Positions 39,562 to 46,652 of a DNA stretch of 64,000 nucleotides are shown here, in pieces. The notes beneath the pieces were generated by a model. It saw only the letters and a program-made list of their open reading frames with translations, was not told where the DNA came from and did no database searches. The translations under genes and the position numbers were made by a program. Source of the stretch: Novosphingobium lindaniclasticum LE124 (GTDB lineage: Bacteria > Pseudomonadota > Alphaproteobacteria > Sphingomonadales > Sphingomonadaceae); NCBI RefSeq assembly GCF_000445125.1, contig NZ_ATHL01000127.1:1-64000 (forward strand). Direction: 5' to 3'. The stretch's first letter is position 1. The number at the start of each line of letters is the position of its first letter.

Positions 39562-39663
39562 CGGCCGGGAAGCCCCATTTGCGAAAGTCTCCCCTGCCTC
39601 CCGAAGAGAGTGGCTAAGCCTGTAAGGCGCAGATTTCGGGGCTTTGGGCTTATTACAGAGTCG

Positions 39664-39678
39664 GAACAGCCCTAGAAC
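39664..39678 (-). promoter_or_regulatory. Third GTTC-N7-GTTC (LexA-type) match
   Basis: GAAC AGCCCTA GAAC is the reverse orientation of the alphaproteobacterial SOS box. It lies in the 226-base gap (39562-39787) between two convergent genes and no gene starts nearby, so it may be chance or control an unrecognised small RNA. It is 10 bases from a 9-bp inverted repeat. Confidence 0.35.
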
Positions 39679-39687
39679 AAACCGGTT

Positions 39688-39710
39688 TTTCCGGTGCGCT
39701 TCACCGGAAA
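39688..39710. repeat. Inverted repeat TTTCCGGTG-N5-CACCGGAAA
   Basis: This is a perfect 9-base inverted repeat with a 5-base loop. Overlapping it, CCGGTGCG (39691) also faces CGCACCGG (39711), giving two mutually exclusive stems. It lies between convergent genes and could be a bidirectional terminator or a protein-binding site. Confidence 0.6.
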
Positions 39711-39787
39711 CGCACCGGACAGAAGTCTGGGGTAATTCGCCTACGTCTTGCTCCCAGCGTCAACCGCCCCGAAAAAAATGCCGCAGC

Positions 39788-40501
39788 TTAGTTGAAGTCG
39801 ACGGAAGGGCCGTTTGGACCATTGCTGATCACAACGCCTCCTCCTACGTGCGTGACTCCGGTCGCCCCGCCGCCCGAACGATCATTGAAAGTTGTTTGCC
39901 CGCCGTTGAGACGAACATTGCTTCCTGTCTTCACAGAGGTTTCCACCGAGGAATCAGCACGGCCGAAAAAGGCATTATTGAGGGTCTGCTTCGCCCCCCG
40001 CCCGGTTGTGAATTGCGCTTCCGCGCCAGTGTGTCGGAGGCCGCTAAAATCAGCCAAGCCGCCGTCTTCCGCTTGTGAGTGAAGCGGTCGCCCCTCGATC
40101 GTCACATCACGCGCAACCGTTTCGCCCCCGACCGTCAAGATGCGTACGATCTGTGAATCATGCTCCAAACGCGTCGTGAGCTCTGACAACGCTGAAACGT
40201 CTGCGATCTTGGTTTGAGCCGCCTCCAAGATCTCAACACGTTCCCGCAGCGAATTTGCGGAGACAACATCTGGCACCAAAGCTTGAACCTGGACGGCGAC
40301 CCCCTTCATCAGCCCGAGGAGATCAGGCTCTAACACTCCGTTCTTGAAGCGATCAAGAATGACAGCACACAACGGGCCAATGGCTGGAATGCTAGAAATG
40401 TAGGCAGCAGCAAGCGAGGTTGCTATTGACGGTGCTGCCGATTGGCTGTCCGCCTTTGTGAGTTCCTCTACCAGGACATCGATTTCATTTGCATCTACCA
40501 T
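39788..40501 (-). CDS. Orphan protein between the prophages, function unknown
   Basis: This 237-residue protein starts at ATG 40501 with a full AGGAGG five bases upstream. It begins VDANEIDVLVEELTKADSQ, has a hydrophobic stretch (SLAAAYISSIPAIGPLCAVILDRF, about residues 30-53) and a helical middle. The glycine/asparagine-rich beta C-terminus contains VETSVKTGSNVRLNGGQTTFNDRSGGG. The DNA is richer in A+T than the flanking prophages. A protein sensing or inserting into membranes is conceivable, but I do not recognise it. Confidence 0.6.
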   Translation of the reverse strand: MVDANEIDVLVEELTKADSQSAAPSIATSLAAAYISSIPAIGPLCAVILDRFKNGVLEPDLLGLMKGVAVQVQALVPDVVSANSLRERVEILEAAQTKIADVSALSELTTRLEHDSQIVRILTVGGETVARDVTIEGRPLHSQAEDGGLADFSGLRHTGAEAQFTTGRGAKQTLNNAFFGRADSSVETSVKTGSNVRLNGGQTTFNDRSGGGATGVTHVGGGVVISNGPNGPSVDFN

Positions 40502-40842
40502 TGGCACCTCCTCGGATTTGTTCCTCGAAGTTGGGAGTTTGCTGAAAAAAAAGGAAGCTCCACCTTTATCGATGATCCTGAACTTTTAGAATTCTCCCAA
40601 TATGGAACAGTTTTAAACGCACCCGTATATTTCTCCTGCGACTCCGAGCCGGGCTTCGCAAACTGAGGATTTCCGCCCTTCTCGGGCGTCTAACCTACCC
40701 CGAACCGCCTACGCATTCCTGCCGCGTCCCGTGGGCAATGTCTAACCTTCTACCAAGCGCATCCATATCGGTAGCAACCCAAATTGCTGCCCTCATTTCG
40801 ACCGGCAAACATGGGCGATGGCCGGACGAATCGAGCACTTCC
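40502..40842. other. Gene-free region between the orphan gene and the second SRAP gene
   Basis: This 341-base stretch contains the A+T-rich upstream region of the orphan gene (including a run of eight A at 40544 and TTTTAAA elements). CGCCC-N5-GGGCG forms a small stem-loop (40674-40688). Frames that are open here overlap the SRAP gene out of frame and show no protein-like features. No RNA gene is apparent. Confidence 0.5.
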
Positions 40843-41496
40843 TCATAGCAGCGTTGATGGCGCTGGGCTTTGTGGCGCAGGCAGTGAGCTGGCTTTCTTG
40901 AACCAGGGCTCGTCTGTGCGATCGACAAGCAGCGGGCCGGTCCAGATCTGACACAAAGCGAAAGCCTCGTCCGGACTGCCGGCGACCCACTGCTCCCAAT
41001 CGTTCGCCGCCAGGATAGTTGGCATTCTGTCGTGAACGTCGGCCATCTGTTCGCAGCCATCGACCATGACCATGGAATAGGCGTTGCCCCACTCGTCAGT
41101 GGGGCGCCAGATCCCGGCGACGGCGAATAGCTCCTGATCAGGGAGGGAGTACCAGGTGCGCGTCATGCGCCCGGCGGCGCCTTCTGCCTCCGCCCAAGCC
41201 GTGACCGGGATCAGGCAGCGACGATCACGGAAGCTATCCCGCCACATCGGATTGCCGCGCAGCTTATCGTCTCGCGCATTGTTCGTGGCGGTGGGCTTCA
41301 GAGGCTTGCCGGTCTTCTTGCTGACGGCATGGCGGGGAAAGCCCCAGGTCATCGCGCGGACCTCGCCCTCGGCGACTACGAGGCCGGTGTATTTCGGATA
41401 GACCTCGGCCGCAAAGTTCGGAGAACCGGCTGCCTTGGCCCGGAACAGCTTCGCCACGGCATCGGCCGGCGCGGTCATTCGGTAGAGATTGCACAT
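40843..41496 (-). CDS. SRAP-domain protein (HMCES/YedK family), second copy
   Basis: This 217-residue protein starts at MCNLYRMTAP so that Cys2 becomes the reactive N-terminus; the upstream extension is rejected. The catalytic set is complete: NNARDDKL, RCLIPVTAWAEAEG and ADVHDRMPTIL. It has the same length as the copy at 3794-4447 and is about two-thirds identical, with the same C-terminal pattern VDRTDEPWFKKAS. It is divergent from the small gene at 41669, with a LexA-type box in the gap. Here it borders the second prophage. Confidence 0.92.
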   Translation of the reverse strand: MCNLYRMTAPADAVAKLFRAKAAGSPNFAAEVYPKYTGLVVAEGEVRAMTWGFPRHAVSKKTGKPLKPTATNNARDDKLRGNPMWRDSFRDRRCLIPVTAWAEAEGAAGRMTRTWYSLPDQELFAVAGIWRPTDEWGNAYSMVMVDGCEQMADVHDRMPTILAANDWEQWVAGSPDEAFALCQIWTGPLLVDRTDEPWFKKASSLPAPQSPAPSTLL

Positions 41497-41611
41497 CCCG
41501 CGAGTGTCGCCGAGCGGCCGGGTAACTCCCAGCAAAATCTTGCGAGCGATGTGAACGCGTTATCGCGGAATCCGTCCGCTCGCATCCATCTTCGCGCCTT
41601 CGGCTGTATGA

Positions 41612-41626
41612 GAACAAACTTAGAAC
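41612..41626 (-). promoter_or_regulatory. Candidate LexA (SOS) box GTTC-N7-GTTC
   Basis: GAAC AAACTTA GAAC on the plus strand is the reverse orientation of GTTC-N7-GTTC. It is 43 bases before the gene at 41669 and 116 bases before the SRAP start on the other strand. The first cassette has the equivalent box at the same 43-base distance from its rightward gene. Confidence 0.7.
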
Positions 41627-41668
41627 ATGCTATGAGCGATGGCTCGATGAGTCGCGAAAGGAACTCCC

Positions 41669-41920
41669 ATGGCAGATGATCAACTCACCCTTCCATTGTC
41701 CGACGATGACCTGATCCGCTTGGCGCGGCATCGGTACGACCAGGCAGACCGGGACGGCGCGACGGAAGAGGACTTTCGTCAGCTCTGTGACATCTTTCCG
41801 GCCGTGCTCCAGCGATTGCAGGACAAGGGAGAGGCCACGCGCGATATCGTTGAAATCCAGCACATCGACCTCAGGCGCCCCGAGTCGTGGCGGCATCTGA
41901 TGTCCGAGCCGGCGGAATAG
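41669..41920 (+). CDS. Small acidic protein of the second SRAP cassette
   Basis: This 83-residue helical protein (MADDQLTLPLSDDDLIRLARHRYDQADRDGATEEDFRQLCDIFPAVLQRLQDKG) starts behind AGGAA. It is the first gene of a rightward set of three behind the LexA-type box and precedes the YozE-like gene by 11 bases. Family unknown. The first cassette has no similar protein. Confidence 0.65.
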   Translation: MADDQLTLPLSDDDLIRLARHRYDQADRDGATEEDFRQLCDIFPAVLQRLQDKGEATRDIVEIQHIDLRRPESWRHLMSEPAE

Positions 41921-41931
41921 GCAGCGCACCG

Positions 41932-42297
41932 ATGACAGATATCCAGAAGAGCACTCCCGACGATCTGCGACGGGAAATCACGCGCATTCTCGGTAGCAAG
42001 GGAGTGTTCGCGGGCGCGGACTATGGCGCGTTCACACCGGCCGCGCCCGACGAGCGCCTTCGAGAGACCGGCCGCACGCTGTCGCCGGCAGAGCGCGGCG
42101 CCTTCGGTCGATGGCTGGTCCGGCAGACGGATGCGAAGGGCCTGCTCGGCAACCTGGTGAAAGCTGCGAAAGCCGATCCTCGCTTCCCGCTGGACGGAGA
42201 CCCCGAGGCCGTTCGAAAGCGCCTGGGCGAGTGCGGCGCCGATGGCGACATGTTCGAGGCTGTGGATGAGGCCGAGATCGATTGGCTCAGCTACTGA
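41932..42297 (+). CDS. YozE-SAM-like protein, second copy
   Basis: This 121-residue protein starts MTDIQKSTPDDLRREITRILG. The C-terminal YozE-like part is GAFGRWLVRQTDAKGLLGNLVKAAKADPRFPLDGDPEAVRKRL and DGDMFEAVDEAEIDWLSY. The last nine residues are nearly the same in both copies, so the C-terminus is under strong constraint. It lies between the 83-residue protein and the zinc protein in one orientation, whereas in the first cassette it faces the SRAP gene. Confidence 0.78.
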   Translation: MTDIQKSTPDDLRREITRILGSKGVFAGADYGAFTPAAPDERLRETGRTLSPAERGAFGRWLVRQTDAKGLLGNLVKAAKADPRFPLDGDPEAVRKRLGECGADGDMFEAVDEAEIDWLSY

Positions 42298-42322
42298 GCC
42301 TGGACCAGCGGCATGATCGACC

Positions 42323-42664
42323 ATGCGCTTTAACAAGGGCGGATTTCATGAGCCCACATCGATCACGGAAGCCGCGTTGCTCAGCTATGCGATCGTGCCG
42401 GTGTGCCGCTGTGGGCATCGGTGTTCGTTCGATCCCTGGGGGCTCTGGTATCATTTCGAGCGCCGGCGGTGGGATGGCGAGTTTTCGGCGGCGAAGGTGC
42501 GCTTCTGGTGCCGGGTCTGCGCATCCAGGCAAAAGGCGCCAGGCAGAAAAGACCGGGTAAGGCCGATTCGCTTCGACTTGGAGCATCCCCCGAAGGTGGA
42601 TGTTCGGCTTCCCCGGCCGCCTGAGCATGAGTGGAAACGCGTGGTGAACCGGACGCGCTGCTGA
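42323..42664 (+). CDS. CxC...CxxC zinc-binding protein, second copy
   Basis: This 113-residue homologue of the protein at 5202-5522 has CRCG (residues 29-32), FDPWGLWYHFERRRWDGEF, CRVC (about 63-66) and C-terminal PPEHEWKRVVNRTRC. The region between the second cysteine pair and the C-terminus is basic (RQKAPGRKDRVRPIRF). It is the last gene of the SOS-box transcript, 25 bases after the YozE-like gene. Confidence 0.75.
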   Translation: MRFNKGGFHEPTSITEAALLSYAIVPVCRCGHRCSFDPWGLWYHFERRRWDGEFSAAKVRFWCRVCASRQKAPGRKDRVRPIRFDLEHPPKVDVRLPRPPEHEWKRVVNRTRC

Positions 42665-42676
42665 CCGCGCTCTTAC

Positions 42677-42964
42677 CTATTCAGAGACGCGGCCGCTCCC
42701 GGCTCGAGCCTCCGCGTCGTGCTCGCGGATCGCGTCGACCTTCGCTGCGCACTTGTTGAACGCCTTGATGTAGATGCCGCGGCTATCGATGATAGAGGCG
42801 ACCGTCTCCTGGGGCACATCCTGCACGGTGCAACGTTCCAGCAGACCGGCCGGGATTCCCTTGTAGGCAGGCGGCGGCGCCGAGGCGATCTCACCTTTGC
42901 TGTTCGAGCAGGCGGCGCAGGTCAGGAGGGAGGCGGCGAGCCATAAGTTCGCGAACTTCCGCAT
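42677..42964 (-). CDS. Outer-membrane spanin lipoprotein, second prophage
   Basis: This 95-residue protein starts at ATG 42964: MRKFANLWLAASLLTCAACSNSKG. It is a lipoprotein signal with lipobox TCAAC (Cys19) followed by a small soluble domain with APPPAYKGIP. It overlaps the i-spanin gene by 74 bases in another frame. Two later cysteines (ERCTVQ, FNKCAAK) may form a disulfide. Confidence 0.8.
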   Translation of the reverse strand: MRKFANLWLAASLLTCAACSNSKGEIASAPPPAYKGIPAGLLERCTVQDVPQETVASIIDSRGIYIKAFNKCAAKVDAIREHDAEARAGSGRVSE

Positions 42965-43283
42965 TGCTTTTCTCCAGTTCCTTGATTTGGGCGGACGAGG
43001 CGACGCCCTGCTGTTCGATGAGCGCGAGCTTGTCCTGGAGCAGCAGGACGTTCTTCTGCTCCAGCGCGCGCAGGCGGTCCTGCTCCGCGTACCGGTCGGC
43101 CCAGCCTCGGTTCGCGCTGACCAGATCGCCGACGCGGGTGTCGAGCGTGGCGATCTGGTCGTTTTGCCGTTGGATATGCAGGTATGCGGCAACGGTCGCA
43201 CCGATGCCGCAGATCGCCAGCACGCCGATCATGGCGAGCAGCTCGGACTTGAAAGGCGTGATCAGGTTCGAAAGCCATTTCAC
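42891..43283 (-). CDS. Inner-membrane spanin (Rz-like), second prophage
   Basis: This 130-residue protein starts at GTG 43283, overlapping the holin stop. One membrane helix (LLAMIGVLAICGIGATVAAYLHI) is followed by a coiled coil (QNDQIATLDTRVGDLVSANRGWADRY, then KNVLLLQDKLALIEQQG). Its order behind the holin and its overlap with a lipoprotein gene identify it as i-spanin. Confidence 0.8.
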   Translation of the reverse strand: MKWLSNLITPFKSELLAMIGVLAICGIGATVAAYLHIQRQNDQIATLDTRVGDLVSANRGWADRYAEQDRLRALEQKNVLLLQDKLALIEQQGVASSAQIKELEKSNAEVRELMARRLPPDLRRLLEQQR

Positions 43284-43645
43284 AGCTGTTCCTCCTCTTG
43301 AGCCTTGGCGGCCTCGACGCGCTTGTCGGTATTCGCGCGCAGCTTGATCCCAAGGCGTTCGTAGACGATGCGCTCCAGGAGCCGGATCGAGACATTCGCC
43401 CCGAGCCAACCGAAGATGCCAACGATGAACCCGCTATAAAGTGGATCGACCTCCATCGCGCGGCACAGGAGCATGACCAGAAAGCCCACGAGACCGGACG
43501 CAGCGACCTCCGTGAGCGCCCGCCACCCGTTCAGCTTGTTGCCCTTGTCGTTCTCACGCATGACGTAGCCCAGGCCGCCGGCAACGGCGGACAACAGGAC
43601 ATAGCCGAGTGACGTGAGCCAGTCGGATAGCGAGAAGTGTTCCAT
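43280..43645 (-). CDS. Probable holin, second prophage
   Basis: This 121-residue protein has three hydrophobic segments (SLGYVLLSAVAGGLGYVM; ASGLVGFLVMLLCRAM; SGFIVGIFGWLGANVSI) and a charged C-terminal tail (EAAKAQEEEQL). It is directly downstream of the muramidase gene and coupled to the i-spanin. This topology fits a phage holin. Confidence 0.75.
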   Translation of the reverse strand: MEHFSLSDWLTSLGYVLLSAVAGGLGYVMRENDKGNKLNGWRALTEVAASGLVGFLVMLLCRAMEVDPLYSGFIVGIFGWLGANVSIRLLERIVYERLGIKLRANTDKRVEAAKAQEEEQL

Positions 43646-43661
43646 TGCGCCCCCAAACTCC

Positions 43662-44255
43662 TTAGCGCGCCCAGGCGCCGGTTTTGCCGTGCAGCCAGGT
43701 GAGGAACTGGCCCACGGTCTTGCCCTTCAGTATCGAAGGATTTGCTTTCGTCGCGGCCTCGCCGGCGATCGCGTCGGCGCGATCGTCCACGTCGGCAGCG
43801 ATGACCTTTGCCGCGGTTCCGGCGCCGAAGAAGTGCGCCGCATAGAGCGACGCCTTGTTGATGGGGATGCCCTTGGCGCGCAGGGCCGCTGCGTTCTTCT
43901 CCGTGAAGGTTTTCGCGCGAGCAAGCTGCTCCGAGACGGGAGGCTTCAAGCCGCCGAAAGCGAGGTTCATGTTCGAGCCCCAAGAGCCGCCTTCGCCAAT
44001 CCAGGTCGCGCGAATGAACTGGTAGAGGCCCGAGGCGCTGGAGGTGCTGGCCTTGATGTAGGGGCGGTCGCCGCTCTCGATCTTGGAGAGCATGGGCCAA
44101 TAATCGTCGGGGATGCTGCTCGTTTCAGACATGCGCGGGGCTCCAAAAGCGTCGAGAAGATTGTCGAGGGCGTGGACGTTGCCGGGATCGTCGAAGAGGC
44201 CAGGCCGCGCGATGGCCCGGACGGCGTCGAAGGCGGCTTTACGGGGATCGGTCAT
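43662..44255 (-). CDS. Phage lysozyme/lytic transglycosylase (SLT-like)
   Basis: This 197-residue protein has the SLT catalytic region MLSKIESGDRPYIKASTSSASGLYQFIRATWI, with the probable catalytic E60, and a later segment ASLYAAHFFGAGTAAKVI typical of the fold. No signal peptide is present. It cuts peptidoglycan as endolysin, or may be virion-associated. It uses a different enzyme class from the GH19 lysin of the first prophage. Confidence 0.82.
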   Translation of the reverse strand: MTDPRKAAFDAVRAIARPGLFDDPGNVHALDNLLDAFGAPRMSETSSIPDDYWPMLSKIESGDRPYIKASTSSASGLYQFIRATWIGEGGSWGSNMNLAFGGLKPPVSEQLARAKTFTEKNAAALRAKGIPINKASLYAAHFFGAGTAAKVIAADVDDRADAIAGEAATKANPSILKGKTVGQFLTWLHGKTGAWAR

Positions 44256-44265
44256 GACACGAGGT

Positions 44266-44568
44266 CTACTCGGCCGCCGGGCCGGTCTGAGCGTCCGCGA
44301 GCGCCTGGACTCGCTCGACCTCGCGATCGAACATGTCGGTTACGCCGCGCACGACGCTGATCAGCGCTGTCGCCTGCTGGAACGGCGTGCCCATCGTGTT
44401 GTCGGAAGCGAGCTGCGGCAGCAAAGCGGCGAGATCATCGGCGAGGGTCGCCACCTTGCCGCTCGCCAACGCGGCCTTGAACGCCTTCAGGCCGGGAAGG
44501 TTGGAGACGGCAATCTGCTTGTCGAGTTCTGCCCGCTGGGCGAGCAGCTGGTCTGGCGTGAGGGCCAT
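44266..44568 (-). CDS. Small coiled-coil phage protein
   Basis: This 100-residue helical protein starts at ATG 44568 (MALTPDQLLAQRAELDKQIAVSNLPGLKAFKAALASGKVATLADDLAALLPQL), with AGGAGA at proper distance; ATG 44574 is too close to it. It is upstream of the lysozyme in the same direction. Function unknown. Confidence 0.6.
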   Translation of the reverse strand: MALTPDQLLAQRAELDKQIAVSNLPGLKAFKAALASGKVATLADDLAALLPQLASDNTMGTPFQQATALISVVRGVTDMFDREVERVQALADAQTGPAAE

Positions 44569-44621
44569 GGTCATTCTCCTGTGGGGTGGTATAGTCGCGG
44601 CCGAAGCAGCGGAGTGAAACG

Positions 44622-44909
44622 GTGTCGGAAGAAAAGAGCAGCCCGGTCGATCAGATGAAGGACTGGGCACGGCGCGCGCCGACGCCTGACGGTCCGGTTC
44701 CTGACACGGACAATCTGGGCGATTACCTGGGCGCCAAGCGAATGGTCGTGGTGTTGATGGATGATCGGGGGCAGGCCTTCGCGATCAACCATGTCGATCT
44801 GAAGGGCGCCCAGCTGACCCGCTTGGAGCAGCCTCGCAGCGCGATGAATGAGCTGATGGACCAGCTCGGCGTCCATGACGGTCCGAACTGGAGCCAGATC
44901 AGCGACTGA
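44622..44909 (+). CDS. Small protein on the opposite strand, function unknown
   Basis: This 95-residue protein starts at GTG 44622 (GGAG upstream) and contains DYLGAKRMVVVLMDDRGQAFAINHVDLKGAQLTRLEQP. It is oriented against the late genes and divergent from the 100-residue gene, which fits an independently expressed moron. Not recognised. Confidence 0.6.
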   Translation: MSEEKSSPVDQMKDWARRAPTPDGPVPDTDNLGDYLGAKRMVVVLMDDRGQAFAINHVDLKGAQLTRLEQPRSAMNELMDQLGVHDGPNWSQISD

Positions 44910-44911
44910 GA

Positions 44912-45502
44912 CTACCTGGTGCGGCGGCCCCGCGGCTTCGAGGCGGCGGGCACCTCGGCCGGGATCAGGTTGCCGTCGTCGTCATATTCCTCGCTACCGT
45001 CGTCTTCGGACACCTCGACGGTGAACCGGTCCAGCAGGTCGGCGGCGCTGTCCTTCACGAAGAAGTCCACAGAGCCGGCCGCGCTGCGCAGCGTTGTCTT
45101 GAGCACCGTAGCGTCAGAGCGCACCAGTTCCTCACCGCGCTTTTCCTTCAGAGCGGCGGTTTCGGCCGACACCAGCTTGCCCCGGCCGTCCGTGATTCGC
45201 TCGCTCTCGATCGCGTAGGAGAAGGCGGAGCGCGGCATCGAGATCCGCTCGCCATCCGCGCCCTCGATCACTTCGCGCTCCGACGAGCTGCCGCCCGCCT
45301 TGTTGAGGATGAAGCCCATCCGCTCCCGCACGAGCGCGCTCTGCGCCTGGCCGTCGAGCACCAGCCAGACGAACGCGGCGCCGTTCGGATTGGCTTCTTT
45401 CTCCCTGTCCGAGAGCGAACGGACGATGCCGCCCGAGATGGCACTTGCGGGCACGACGAGGGCTTTGCCGCTGGCCTGGACCAGCTTCACGAGGTTGTGC
45501 AT
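44912..45502 (-). CDS. Hypothetical tail-region protein
   Basis: This 196-residue protein starts at ATG 45502 (AAGGAAA upstream) with MHNLVKLVQASGKALVVPASAISGGIVRSLSDREKEANPNGAAFVWLVLDGQ. It ends in an acidic region followed by PAASKPRGRRTR. The upstream frame extension has no protein-like features and is omitted. It lies downstream of the tail tip genes. No family recognised. Confidence 0.6.
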   Translation of the reverse strand: MHNLVKLVQASGKALVVPASAISGGIVRSLSDREKEANPNGAAFVWLVLDGQAQSALVRERMGFILNKAGGSSSEREVIEGADGERISMPRSAFSYAIESERITDGRGKLVSAETAALKEKRGEELVRSDATVLKTTLRSAAGSVDFFVKDSAADLLDRFTVEVSEDDGSEEYDDDGNLIPAEVPAASKPRGRRTR

Positions 45503-45585
45503 GCGTTTTCCTTTGGAGGTAGGATGGTAGGGAATTGGGGGCCGGTATGCCCAGTCAGCTAGGCAGAACCGGCCGATTACCGCAG

Positions 45586-46317
45586 TTATGGAAAAGCGGA
45601 GTTGTCGATCATGGTGATCGGAGCTGAGACGTTCCCGCCAACATATCGTCGGACGTTCATGTTGCCGCTGCCGGGGCCAGTCCGGGTAGCAAAAGCGGTC
45701 CAGCTGTTGACCAAAGTGGCGCCGTTGATCCGCCATGACGGCTTTTGGAACATAGTACTGGCTGTCGATTGGCCGCCCCCGATCGAAACAGAGTTGTAGC
45801 TCCACTTGATGAGGTTCGGCTGCCAGTTGATGCTTCGGCCGTTCGGGTCGAGCGGAGGGGTGACGGGAAGAAGGTTCTCCGGGTCGCTCGGGTCCATCAC
45901 CAACTCAAGGTTCGTGTAAGCTGTCCATCCCGCGAGCTTCAACATTCGCAGGCCGCTATCGAAAGTCACCTTCTTGTCCGACACGCGGCGGAGTCGCACC
46001 GCCCAATTCGCGGATGTACCTTCAGGCCAATTGAGGTCTACGCGGCCGAAGATCCGGATAGGATTGGAGCCCAGAGCCAGAACTCGCCACGTATTCGGCG
46101 AAACTTCATCCAATCGGTGAATACCCATCGCCGCGCTTGCGTTCAGCTCGTAATAAAGCAGCGGCCGACCGACACAGGCAAAGGTTGCCTGCGGATTTCC
46201 TATGCCGGAACCTGGGACGAACGCGGGCGTAACCTTGCCGACATATGCATAGGCCGATTTTTCGCTGTCGACCACGCGGCGCGACCCGCTATTCAATGCT
46301 GAAAAGCCCCAAGGCAT
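45586..46317 (-). CDS. Tail tip protein with MPWxF N-terminus (longer)
   Basis: This 243-residue protein starts MPWGFSALNSGSRRVVDSEKSAYAYVGKVTP, the style of the short tail-tip proteins found after hub genes in siphophages. It shares the MPW-x-F start with the preceding gene and overlaps it by ATGA-type coupling. The remaining part is beta-rich. It may be attached to the fibre and contribute to host recognition. Confidence 0.62.
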   Translation of the reverse strand: MPWGFSALNSGSRRVVDSEKSAYAYVGKVTPAFVPGSGIGNPQATFACVGRPLLYYELNASAAMGIHRLDEVSPNTWRVLALGSNPIRIFGRVDLNWPEGTSANWAVRLRRVSDKKVTFDSGLRMLKLAGWTAYTNLELVMDPSDPENLLPVTPPLDPNGRSINWQPNLIKWSYNSVSIGGGQSTASTMFQKPSWRINGATLVNSWTAFATRTGPGSGNMNVRRYVGGNVSAPITMIDNSAFP

Positions 46318-46652
46318 CAGCTTCCTCCGACCGTGAGTATTTCGATCTCCGCCGCAACCGACTGGGTGACGCCTGCGGGGTGGGTGGCGGTGATCGTGGG
46401 CACACCGCCAGGGAAGGATAAGGCGATTTCCTTCCCCACGATGGTAGGCGGAGTGCTGTTTGCACCGCCCGACGGATCAGCAACGTCCGAACGGACGATG
46501 GCGACCTTCTGATTGACAAGAGCCGGGTAGCTCCAGGAGCCTGTCGCATTGGCCGGGATCAACAAGGTGTCGTAATAGAACAGCGTCTCGTCGGTCCAAC
46601 TATCGTATGTCACTTCGCCAGCGGGAGTGCGGCAGCGGAAAACCCACGGCAT
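46317..46652 (-). CDS. Tail tip protein with MPWxF N-terminus (shorter)
   Basis: This 111-residue protein starts MPWVFRCRTPAGEVTYDSWTDETLFYYDTLLIPANATGSWSYPAL and overlaps the hub stop. The C-terminal part (TPPTIVGKEIALSFPGGVPTITATHPAGVTQSVAAEIEILTVGG) is beta-rich. It is probably a paralogue or partner of the next gene. Confidence 0.62.
   Translation of the reverse strand: MPWVFRCRTPAGEVTYDSWTDETLFYYDTLLIPANATGSWSYPALVNQKVAIVRSDVADPSGGANSTPPTIVGKEIALSFPGGVPTITATHPAGVTQSVAAEIEILTVGGS

Noticed and set aside
39644..40078. Plus-strand frame behind the third SOS-like box
   Set aside because: It is antisense to the orphan gene with an AGGAGG start, and its translation is basic and featureless.
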